From: Coix lacryma-jobi var. lacryma-jobi | Taxonomy: Eukaryota > Streptophyta > Magnoliopsida > Poales > Poaceae | Direction of reading: 5' to 3' | Length of the DNA stretch: 64,000 nt | Assembly (NCBI GenBank): GCA_009763385.1 | Contig: CM019826.1 | Location: 66,215,864-66,279,863 of the forward strand | In this document: piece by piece, positions 23,039 to 32,811 of the stretch | How positions within the stretch are numbered: position 1 is the first letter of the stretch | Layout of the letters: every line of letters begins with the position of its first letter | Position numbers and translations under genes: made by a program | The notes under the pieces: model-generated | Databases searched by the model: none | What the model saw: the letters and a program-made list of their open reading frames with translations, nothing else | What the model was told of the DNA's origin: nothing

Positions 23039-26000
23039 TTACTCATTCAAAAGCTGATTGATTGTCTTTATGGCCTCGGCTCTAATTCGGCTGACAGTAT
23101 CAAGCACTTTTTGATCTTCAACTTCAGATTTTTGGATTTTGGATAATTTAGCTTTGATTTGTTGATCTTCTTTGAGAGCCGAAGTTATTTTCAACGAGGC
23201 TGCTTCTATGTCCTTTGGCAGATCAACCATATGAGCCCTATGAGATTGGATTTTAGTATTCAGTTTGGCTAACTTGGCTTCTAACCTGCTCTTGTCTTCC
23301 TCCATGACCTTCAGTTCAAATTCCAAAGTTGCCAGGGAATTTTTTGCGATTTGAATATTGGAATGCAAATCTTTAAGTTCTAGCTTCTTTGAAGATCTAT
23401 CATTCTGCAAGGCGGCCTTGGATGATATGTTTTTAGTTGCTCTCCTTACCATTCCAAAAAAGTTGTCGAGACAAGCTGCAGATTCCAAATGGGTCAGAAG
23501 AGTAGAAGGAATATCTTCATCAATAAGCTCAAGAACATCTCTTATCTGATCTGCATCTTGAACCATATTGACGACGTCCTTGTTCACCAAAGTGATTATT
23601 TCCCTCAGCGGAGCCTGGTTTTCTATTGATAAAGTATGTTGGGAAGTATTTTCTTCACCTTTTCAATGATATAATCTTCAGCGGGGAAAGAATAACTCGC
23701 AATCGGCTCTTTAGTATTTTTCTGAAGGAAGAAAAGGGTGTTAGCCGACTAAGTGTGATTGGTGAAAGCGATGTAATTCAGGGATAGAACTTTGCCTGTT
23801 GGGCTGATTGATCATCAGAGGGCGCTATGCCTTGGCTTGCTCGAGGACTTTGTTGAGTGTTCGGAGGAGGTGGGCTTGGAGTATGATCAGGAGATGGCTC
23901 TGTTTCCAGTTCTTTTAAAATTTCATCTGTTTCAAGTAATGGCATAAGCATATGGCAACAGAAGGAGGGATAGCCGAATGCGTTACCTTTGGTCTCGTCG
24001 GCCTCTTTATTTTTTGAACCTTCAGGAGTCTTTGGATCTTCAGTTTCATCTTGCATCCTTTTTGTAGAAGCTTCAGGAGATGGTTTGGTAGTTGCTGAGG
24101 TACTGCCTGATTTCAAGGCTTTGACTTGTGGCTGCAACAAGTGATGCAACATAGATTTGATCAGATTTATTGCCAAATAAAGTTGCTTAGCACAAATTGG
24201 GAGATTCATACCTTGGGAGATAGTTTAACCCTTTTGGTCCTTGGTTTTTGGACAAAAGGGCATTCTCAAGTGCCTTTCTTTTGCTCTCTCCTCCTGGAGG
24301 CACGATAGTTGAAGTTGCAGGGATCTTCATGAAGGTGTTCAAGCCTGGAGCGTGAAACCAAGAGCAGGATTGGGTCCAGCCAGGTAATACTGGATCACTC
24401 TGACAGGAGGTATAGGCTCAGGATCCTATGTATGGCCGAGTGTTAGAAAAAGGTTGGATTCAAGAATAGAAAATAATAAGTGTAGTGAAATTACCTCACT
24501 GTCGGAAGCAAAGTCAGGTTGCAAGTTTTGACACAAGGGGTGAACTAGCACATTGAAGAGGTGGGCATGCCACTCTTCCCACCAGGAAGTGAAGAAAGGA
24601 TGAGTGATGTTTACTATCCCAAATGGAGATGGTTCGTATGTTGGCAACTCTCATCCTAATTCAAAGACTTTTTTAGCCATTATCCCTTCCATAATTACTT
24701 CTCTGGGTTTTATTACTGTTGAGAAGAAGAGTCTAGGGGGCAATTGACCACATCCTAATTGTCTAGCCACCATGTTTGGGTAATAGAACTCGTAGGTGGA
24801 CTACACTAATCTTCCGTGGTGAAATTCGGCTGGCAGAATACAGGGTTTGATGAAAGAGTTGAAGATCTCAATAGATGTTTTATCTGCACAGCCGGATTCG
24901 TAGTTAAACTTGCAAGAGAGAGTCAGATTTTCATTCTCTCTGTAGGGAAGCCAAAGTGCATTGCCAAAGCCTTTGAAGAATAGCTTGAAGACATGGCCGA
25001 TGTCCATATCAATGCTGATAGATGATGCTGCTTCTCCATAAGTCTGACAGGCTTTAAGTCTTGCTATTTTGCCTTCAGCATAATTTGAAGGGAACTCAAG
25101 TTGAGAAGGCTCACAGAAACTATCTGATGCATATAGTTGGAGCCACATCTGGACCAACCACCAGGGGCCGTTCACGCAAGAAATTTCTCTGCCCGTGTGC
25201 ATCTGGAGAGTAATCTGATGCATCATATGATAGACAGGCCCCAAGAGGTATTTGCCTAGCGGGATTTGAGTGCTTGCAGATAAATCTTCCGCCATCACCA
25301 TATGGTTCAGAGTGGGTTCATTGGATTTTCCACAGAAGATGAATCTGCATAGCCACATACTCATAAAGGCTTTCAGTTCTTTGTCAGAGATAGCATTGGA
25401 CGACTCTATATAAGTCTGAATGTATTTAGCCCATCCGCATCCAGAACTGACAGCTCTCTGATTGCTTTTGTTCTTGTATTTGGAAGGATATACTGGTAAT
25501 GTTACATTCAGACCAGTCATCATGAAGACGTCAGCTAAAGTAATAGTCATCATACCATGGCCAAAGATGAAAGCATTGATGGCGTTAGACCAGAAATGGG
25601 AAGCTGCTATCAGGAGAGGGTCATTTCTGGGTGTTTCTGATAAAGATAACTCCAAACAATGGCTAATGTCTTGATTTTCCCAGTGGCTGCTGCTTTTTTC
25701 AAGCATCCTCCGATACCAATTTCGCCATCCAGCAATTGGGGGAAAAGGCCAGCTCTTGAAGGTGTTCGGCCAGTGATTCGGTGAAGTAACTTCAGATTTG
25801 AAGGGAATTCTTTGGGTTTCCTTCTCGATAAACTCCGTTCGGTCAAATTTCCCATTGGACCAAGGAGATAGGAATCAGGGTTGGCAGCATAAGGAATCAG
25901 GATTTGGTTCTTATATTCAATCAAGAAATAGCGAATAGAGAGAGAAAGTGAACCGAAAGAAGAGGCTAGCAAGAGATTACTCAATATGTCAGGTTTACCT

Positions 26001-26173
26001 CTGGAATCTTGTCTTCGGTCGCCATCAAGAGTTCGAAGTGAAATCGATTGTGCAGAAATTCGAATTTCTTGGGCGGCGGCTACAGTGCCGAGAAGTGAAA
26101 ACCTAAGAGAGGAAAGAAGCTTGCAGGCAATTTTGAAATAAAATTGGCTTTTATTCCGAAATTGAGGGGGCAT
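23039..26173 (-). pseudogene. E-plus b antisense gene 1: plant mobile domain protein, multi-exon
   Basis: The ATG at 26173 (MPPQFRNKS) lies in the PPT. The coding path runs through an N-terminal part ending LLGPMGN, the PMD (25706 to about 24500: SHFWSNAINAFIFGHGMM, FMMTGLNV, GPWWLVQMWLQLY, FFTSWWEEWHAHLFN), then GAG|GTAATT. Downstream exons encode PPVRVIQYYLAGPNPALGF with the basic KKPRTKRVK (nuclear-localisation-like), a Ser/Thr/Lys-rich linker, an acidic Pro-rich exon (ELETEPSPDHTPSPPPP), and a long coiled coil (ATLEFELKVMEEDKSRLEAK) ending NQLLNE at 23039. Several GT-AG junctions are visible. Copy b has one-base losses (near 25845 and 23657) absent from copy a. The PMD function is unknown; in Tat elements it is an accessory antisense product. 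Confidence 0.7.
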
Positions 26174-26174
26174 G
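26159..26174 (+). other. Polypurine tract of E-plus b, overlapping an antisense start codon
   Basis: AAATTGAGGGGGCATG immediately precedes the 3' LTR start (26175). The reverse strand of CATG provides the ATG of antisense gene 1 (Met-Pro-Pro-Gln-Phe). Confidence 0.8.
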
Positions 26175-27730
26175 TGTTAACACCAGATTTTCGCACGCAC
26201 GAGAGGATGACAAGAGGGCCCAGCCAGCAGTAAGGGGAGCATTCGGTAAACGACCGGGCGGTCAGCAAGTTTTCAGGATTTCGGCAAATGCCTGTATAAT
26301 TGGTTGTTTTGCGAAACGGTGACTCCATTCGGGAAACGAAAATGGCTTGCGCAAGAAAATACGTGACAATGGAGGACCCTGAGAAGAATAGGAATGGTAT
26401 TTGTATCTTTCCAAAATTCGTTGTATAAGTCGTAATCGTTTAGGACTCATGTTTCGTCCAGGGTATAAATATAAACCCTCGACCATTGTAAAAACTGTTC
26501 ACAACCACATCAATACAAACCGGCCCCGTGCCATCTTCGAGTCCTTAGTCGTGTCGTCGAGTTCTTCGAGAGGAATCATCGATCCGTCGACCTCCGTAAG
26601 TACCGGCAACCTTGTTATCATGTCTAGTATCATGCGGTGGATTTAGATATGATGCAAGTAGTCTCGTATGTTAAGCTTAGTATCGTGCGGCGGATTTAAG
26701 CTTATGACGGGAAGTTTTTGCTTGTGCCTTGTATCGTGCGGCGGATTAAGTCATGAGTAAAAATAGTTATCGGCTCTATTAGATTTGGCAGATCTAATTG
26801 ATTCATTAAGTTATCATGTGTTATATGTTTTATTTATTTAATTCTTGTAACACTCTTTTGCCCATTCTAGATTGATCTTTGTTCTGCCTTGTTCCACAAG
26901 TTTGCTTGTGCTTTTGCTAATCATAATATCATGATGGCCGGATCAACTTTCAATCCAGATTGTTACATGTCGCGGGTTCATGCATGTTAATTACGATTAG
27001 GCTTTGATAAAACTAGGTATCGTGCGGCAGATGCAGGTTTTAGATTAGTCTGATCGTGCTTGCCTGTTTGTTCCTTCTTCATGGACCCCAATTCGGCTGG
27101 TTTGCCGATTTTGGTTATGCTTACATGAGTAACGAGCTTTTATAGATCAGTTCAAATATATGCATGCTTTTAGCTTGTTATAATTAGATTGTATCATGCG
27201 GTGGATTAATCTAATTATAAGAAGTGGTGTAGACTTATAGCAAGTGGTATCATGCGGTGGATTAGCTTCGCTTGAGTTTATGCCTGACGGCTTTATGAAA
27301 ACTAAACGTGCGGCAGATTAGTTGGATTAGCCTATGCATGTGTTATTTTTGAATAGATCTATTTTTGCATGTTACCTGTTTATAACATCTTTAATTCGTT
27401 CAAAGTATGTCTCTTTTACATACGCATTCGGCAGTTAAATATGCTTTACACACTCTGTTTTCATATTCGCCGAATGATTTTACAAACATGCTTTGACAGA
27501 CAGCTTCTATAGTTGTGTGCCGTCGTGATTGGCTTTCAAAGCCGTACATATGGAACTGTCTGGTCTCACCCGACATGTTCCTAAGGTATTCTCACGTTTT
27601 TATCCCTTGTTGGTTTTCAGGTCAAACCGACTGGCATGTCTCCGGAATCAACATACTCCGGGCACCAGATTGATGCCAGCTTTTTGGCTTGCTGTGTGTT
27701 TGGCGCGAGGTGTCACTTTTTGCGCCAACT
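26175..27730 (+). mobile_element. 3' LTR of E-plus b
   Basis: The full-length LTR runs from TGTTAACACC to GCGCCAACT, where the last base differs from the usual A. It holds TATAAATA (26464-26471), a donor-like GTAAGTACC at 26596, seven GTATCRTGCGG-type motifs, a 13-bp inverted repeat (27178-27190 with 27208-27220) and an acceptor-like TTGGTTTTCAG ending at 27620. It is followed by the CCTTC duplication. Confidence 0.9.
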
Positions 27731-27735
27731 CCTTC

Positions 27736-27988
27736 ATATATTTTTTTGATTTCATCAAGATCTTCTGTTGTACGTCACTTCTCGTGAACTCTTGATCTTC
27801 TTTGAGCTTCGGTAATGGAGGAATAAACAGAATCTTTTCAAAAGTTCATCAACTTCAAAACACGCTCGAGACCCAAATTTTGCACACATTGGTCTTATTT
27901 CGGCTTCATCATCAACACTTTATTCGTTGTCAGCCGACAAGAAACTTGGTCTCAACTCTTCTCCATTACCACTAGTCGGATTATTTGT
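27736..27988 (-). pseudogene. E-minus pol remnant, unit b (PR-RT linker joined to RNase H fragment)
   Basis: The structure is as in copy c: linker-like EAEIRP, then a DELLKRF-like sequence, then an RNase H-like stretch (DVQQK, KKYMKE) up to the insertion duplication. RT, the second RNase H and integrase are absent. Confidence 0.7.
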
Positions 27989-28990
27989 TTAAAAATTGCT
28001 CTGAGAGCCGATTGTTTGAATCGGCTGTTGGTCCTTGTCGAAAACGTTCACAGGACCTGCTTCCCAAGATCTCCCAGAGAAGCACTCGACACCATCGTAT
28101 TCCCAGTAGATGGGCTCTGCATTAGCAACACTCACCGAATCATCAGCATGCACGATTTCGACGTCATCTCCAATCCACTGGATGAGGAATTGGTGCATAG
28201 TTGACGGCACACAGCAGTTTGCATGTATCCAATCTCTTCCTAATAGCAAACTGTATGCCCCCTTGCCATCAATGACGAAGAAAGTAGTGATCAAAGTCTT
28301 AGACCCAATCGTCAACTTGACATGAACTGCCCCCCGAGTATTGGAAGAATTACCAGCAAAGTCTCTTAATACCATGTCGGTCTTCAATAAATCTTCACTT
28401 GTCATCCCGAGCTTCCTGAAGGTAGCATACGGCATGATATTTATAGCAGCCCCTCCATCAATGAACATTTTGGTCAATGGCTTGCCATTAACATACCCCC
28501 TCATATACAATGGCTTTAAGTGTCGATGCTTAGCTAGTTTATCAAATACCGCCCGTTGAGCCAAGACGAGATGAGCCAACAAGTCTTGAAATTCATCTTC
28601 ATCAAAATCTGAATACACCTCGTCTTGGAAATCTTGGCCTTCGGGAGCTATGAACTCTGATGGGAGAAAGAACGCCATGCATGCATCAGCCGAATGATCA
28701 CCTCCATTCGGATTCTCTTTAGGACGCCAAACTTGTTTCGTCTTGGCACCCGCTTGCGCTAACTCTCTATTTCTTAGGCGCTGCACTCTCCTTTTCTGGC
28801 TCTTTCTTAATCCTGGTGGACACCACTGTCCTTTCTGCCAGACATACTCACAGTATTCTTCTTCTCCAGTGCAAGCCCAATTTCGATCGGCAAATCCTCT
28901 TCCTTGCCGATTCTCGGAACTGTTTATTTTTAAGCGCCGATTGTCCCCAGGGACTCGTGCCCCAAGTCTTTCATGGACAGAACGGTGGTT
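27989..28990 (-). CDS. E-minus protease, unit b
   Basis: The open frame of 265 codons from about 28786 to 27989 continues upstream in frame through the Cys-containing linker (WCPPGLRKSQKRRVQRLRN) to a TAG near 29018. The catalytic motif FIDGGAAINIMP is encoded near 28448-28466, and LLGRDWIHAN lies further on. Tat proteases use this D-G-G variant of the retropepsin D-S/T-G. It would cleave the Gag-Pol polyprotein in the particle. The domain looks intact, but its link to gag is cut by the TAG after CPECSD. There is no own ATG, so it would be expressed only within a fusion. Confidence 0.75.
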   Translation of the reverse strand, partial: NHRSVHERLGARVPGDNRRLKINSSENRQGRGFADRNWACTGEEEYCEYVWQKGQWCPPGLRKSQKRRVQRLRNRELAQAGAKTKQVWRPKENPNGGDHSADACMAFFLPSEFIAPEGQDFQDEVYSDFDEDEFQDLLAHLVLAQRAVFDKLAKHRHLKPLYMRGYVNGKPLTKMFIDGGAAINIMPYATFRKLGMTSEDLLKTDMVLRDFAGNSSNTRGAVHVKLTIGSKTLITTFFVIDGKGAYSLLLGRDWIHANCCVPSTMHQFLIQWIGDDVEIVHADDSVSVANAEPIYWEYDGVECFSGRSWEAGPVNVFDKDQQPIQTIGSQSNF

Positions 28991-29017
28991 GACCCGAGAC
29001 TGCCTATATTCAGAATA

Positions 29018-31208
29018 CTAATCACTGCATTCAGGGCAGTTGTTCTTAGCAGGCAGCTTCAAGCCTTCGTTCCAACAATACTTGAAGAACGAGCATCCCC
29101 AATGTGATTGCTCTTGTTCCTTCACATCTTTTCGCTCTTCCCGGTACATTTCCTCTTCGTACCTTCGTTGTTTCTCCAGGAACTTCTGTTCTTCATAAAA
29201 CCTCAGTTTCTGATACCGTTCCTTCTTTCGATGCCACTTATTCAACAAAACACGCGTCGTGACCCTGGGCCTGGATCTTTCACCCATTTCAGTTCGGCTA
29301 TTTTGGAACCGAACCTTCTGCTGAAATTCTTTATCTGTGATTTGCCGACCAGGGTCAACAGCACCAGCTTCCCTCGCTCTATCAGAGGTCAATACTTTCA
29401 TCTTGTTTTTGCCCCTGGGGTCAGCTACGTTAACCATATTAACAGAGAAAGACACAGTATTTTGTCCAAAAGGGCTACCATCGACTTTCATCTTCCCATC
29501 AAACCTCAGATGCCCATCCTGGATTGCTTTCTGGATCCGCACTCTGAACACTCGGCAGTCATTTATGGAGTGGGATTTGGTATTATGGAAACCGCAATAC
29601 TTCTTATCCTTGACCCCTTCAGGGTCCAGCATAGGATGACCTTCCGGCAACTTGATGCGTCCTTCCTTCAATAAGTATTCAAATAATTTATCCGACTTGG
29701 AAACATCAAAGTCATAAGTACCTTTTTGTTGCCTTAGCCATCGCTGGTTGACTTGAGTCGGCTCCTTAGCCCAGACTATCTCGGTCGCAGCCACTTCATC
29801 TTCATCATTATATTCAGCTGCTTCTTCTAAGAAAGCCTGATACATCTCGGCAGCCACGTCGCCCTTCTGGAACTGATTATTTGTTCTGAACCCCTGGGCT
29901 TGACTACTCATCATTGCTAACCGTTGTGATAACTACCCGAGGTCATCAAAATCCATGCCGAATAGTTTCTCCTTGATACTCGGCAACATGCCAGTTATGG
30001 CTATTCCCAGCAATTGATCATCTGGTATATTCAAGGAATAGCAAAGATTTTTGGTCTCCCTGAACCTGCGCAGATATTCTTGCGGTGTCTCGCCAGGTTT
30101 CATCCTTAGACTCATGAGATCGAACAACTTCTTCTCACTTGTTCCCGTAAAGAAGTACGAGTGGAATTTCTGTTCTAGCTCTGCCCATGTATTGATAGAA
30201 TTTGCTGGCAGAGAAGCGAACCACGAGAAGGCTGGTCCTGTCAATGACAACAGGAAGTACCGAATCCTCCAAGCTTCATCTGTAGACGCCTCTCCAAGTT
30301 GCATCAAGTATCGGCTGATGTGTTCTATGGTACTGGTGTCATCCTGACCCGAAAACTTGGTGAAATCAGTAGGAGGCTGTACTCTTGGAGGAAGTGCTAC
30401 CTGATTGTACCACTCTGGGTAAGGGGACTTATAAGCATATGACTGATTCTTGGTTTGAGGCCGAATTGATTTTGCATCATATCAGCCATTCTATGCATGA
30501 TGAGGTCAATACTCGAATCTAGAGCTGCTTGCGCTTGCCCCCCAGGATTTAGTCCTGCTGAACTCTAGTAGCCTGGATTTGGAAGAGCAATAATTGCGCT
30601 ATAATCAACGAACTCCTGATACCCATCTCCAAACATATTCCTTTGTACCCTGTTCGTTGCAGGAGACACTCTGGAAGCAGTTTGCGGGACCTTCCCTGTT
30701 GTGCCGAACGTGAGCTCTCCATAAGTTTGGGGAGGTTGTTGCATCTCATGAGGAACTATCCCACCTGTGCTTGTGCCAGCTCTGCCATCTTCGGCAATCC
30801 TCCGACGTTGAGGTACTGGAACAACAGTGGCCCCTGCATCGGACCACCGGCTTCTTCAAAGCATTTATCCATTGCTGGACCGAAAGTACACTAACCATGA
30901 CGGCACGAAAAGTATTCAAGAAAGCCGACTGATGATTGGTCATGGCTCTGATACAACTTTGTACATTATCCCAGTTCATCTTCTGAATAGCTTCCTCTTC
31001 AGTACCGTCGGATGGCTCGGGTTGGTGATGAGGAAGAATCCTCGGGACGGTTGCTTCTGGAAGACTTTGCCGCTCTTGTTCTTGGAAAAGGTCAATCAGG
31101 CATTTGCTCTGAAGTTCATCACAAGTTTGTTGTACTAAACCTTTCAACCTCTGGTGACAAATCATCCATGGTCACATCCAGAACCTGATCGTCACTGATC
31201 TCAGGCAT
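29018..31208 (-). pseudogene. E-minus gag, unit b (many frame breaks)
   Basis: The likely start is the ATG at 31208. The gag core (DEAWRIRYFLLSLTGPAFSWF, MKPGETPQEYLRRFRETKNL) is at 29933-30307. A 298-codon frame (29914-29018) carries the zinc-knuckle-like CGFHNTKSHSINDC, a Lys/Glu-rich helix and the CWNEGLKLPAKNNCPECSD tail. A TAG after DFDDLG separates the two parts. The first third has several single-base indels (for example near 30450, 30890 and 31000-31100) that copy a lacks, which may be sequencing error. Confidence 0.85.
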
Positions 31209-31245
31209 CTTGAAACAATTGGTCCCACCGGGCTTGCCAAAAGTG

Positions 31246-32811
31246 TGTGATGCAAAATTGGTTGACCGCGCCTCACACATAGCAAGCCAAAAAAACTGGC
31301 TTCAATCGGGTGCCTGGAGTGTGTTGAATCCGGAAATGTGCCAGTCGGTTTGACCTGAAAACCAACAAGGGATAAACTGTGAGAATACCAATGGAACATG
31401 TCAGGTGAGACCAGACAGTTCCTATGTACGGCCTTTGAAAGCCAATCACGATGGCACACAGCTATAGAAGCTGTCTGTCGAGCAGGTTTATAGATCATTC
31501 GGCTAGTATGAAAACAGAGATGTAAAGCATATCAACTGCCAAATGCGCATGTAAAGGGAAACATGCTTGCACAGATAAAAGGTGTCATTAAAACATTGTA
31601 AACATGTAACTTGCAAACATAAATCTATTTAAACAACACATGCATAGATTAATCCGACTAGTCTGCCGCACTTCTAGTCTTCATAAACCCGTCAAGCATA
31701 AACTCAAGCGAAGCTAATCCACCGCATGATACCACTTGCCATAAGTCTACACCACTTCTTATAATTAGATTAATCCACCGCATGATACAATCTAGCTAAA
31801 AGCATGTATTTATTTAAACAGATCTATAAAGCTCATTACTCGTGTAAGCTTAACCAAGATCGGCAAATTAGCCGAGTTGGGGTCCATGAGGAAGGAACAA
31901 ACAAGCAAGCATGATCGGAGAAATCTAAAAACCTTCATCTGCCGCACGATACCTAGTCTTATCAAAGTCTAATCGTAACTAACATGCATGAACCCGCAAC
32001 ATGTAACAATCTAGATTGGATGTTGATTCGGCCATCATGATTTATAATTAACAAAAAAAAAACACAAGCAAACTTATGAAACAGGGCCGAACAAAGATCA
32101 ATCTAAATTGGGCAAAAGAGTGTTACAAGAATTAAATAATAAAACACATAACACATGATAACTTAATGAATCTATCAGATCTGCCAAATCTAATAGAGCC
32201 GATAACTATTTTTACCCATGAATTAATCTGCCGCACGATACAAGGCATAAGCAAAAACCACCCGTCATAAGCTTAAATCCGCCGCACGATACTAAGCTTA
32301 ACGAACGAGACTACTTGCATCATATCTAAAGCCACCGCATGATGCTAGAAATGATAGCAAGGTTGCCGGTACTTACAGAGGTCGACGGATCGATGATTCC
32401 TCTCGAAGAACTCGACGACACGACTAAGGACTCGAAGATGGCACGGGGCCAGTTTGTATTGATATGGTTGTGAACAATTTTACAATGGTCGAGGGCTTAT
32501 ATTTATACCCTGGACGAAACACGAGTCCTAGACGATTACGACTCATACAATGAAATTTGGAAAGATACAAATCCTATTCCTATTCTCTTCGGCGTCCTTT
32601 ATCGCCACGTGTCTTCCGTGCAGGCCGGCTTTTACCTGCCATATTCATGTTGTCGAATGGAGTCATATCCTCGTAAAATAGCCGACCGCATAGACATTTG
32701 CCGAAGACTCTGAAGGCTAACCATCCACTTGGTTGCTCGCCGAATCCCCTTTTCACTGTCTATTGGGCCCACCTGTCATAAGCTTGTGCATGCGAAAATC
32801 CGGTGTTAACA
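31246..32811 (-). mobile_element. LTR-b of E-minus, shared by units a and b
   Basis: The minus strand starts TGTTAACACCGG (edge 32811), with a PPT on its right, and ends at 31246 with the primer site on its left. Near its end the expected TGTTGATGC reads TGTGATGC (one base missing). Its substitutions match LTR-a, not LTR-c. Confidence 0.88.

Larger units (their letters stand above)
15217..27730 (+). mobile_element. E-plus b: full-length Tat-type element without gag
   Basis: It is bounded by LTRs (15217-16701 and 26175-27730), both beginning TGTTAACACCAG; the 5' copy ends GCCAACA and the 3' copy GCCAACT. CCTTC flanks both sides (15212-15216, 27731-27735). Internally it has a primer site, RT, RNase H, a second RNase H, integrase, two antisense genes and a PPT. 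The 12.5-kb element lies in the pol remnant of E-minus. Gag and protease are absent: the leader joins the PR-RT linker directly. The two LTRs differ by an indel of about 70 bp (present only in the 3' LTR, about 26300-26370) and scattered substitutions. Confidence 0.9.
10605..32811 (-). mobile_element. E-minus unit b (Tat-type Ty3 element carrying nested E-plus b)
   Basis: From right to left: LTR-b (31246-32811), primer site, gag and protease (27989-31208), pol remnant (27736-27988), E-plus b (15217-27730), the rest of the pol remnant (about 15130-15211), antisense genes on the plus strand (12176-14536), PPT and LTR-c. With the insert and one CCTTC removed, the pol remnant reads across in the same RNase H-like frame (KYMKE, then FKLYV, then VGSAL), which confirms the nesting. 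Without the nested element it is about 9.7 kb. No RT or integrase is present. Confidence 0.85.
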
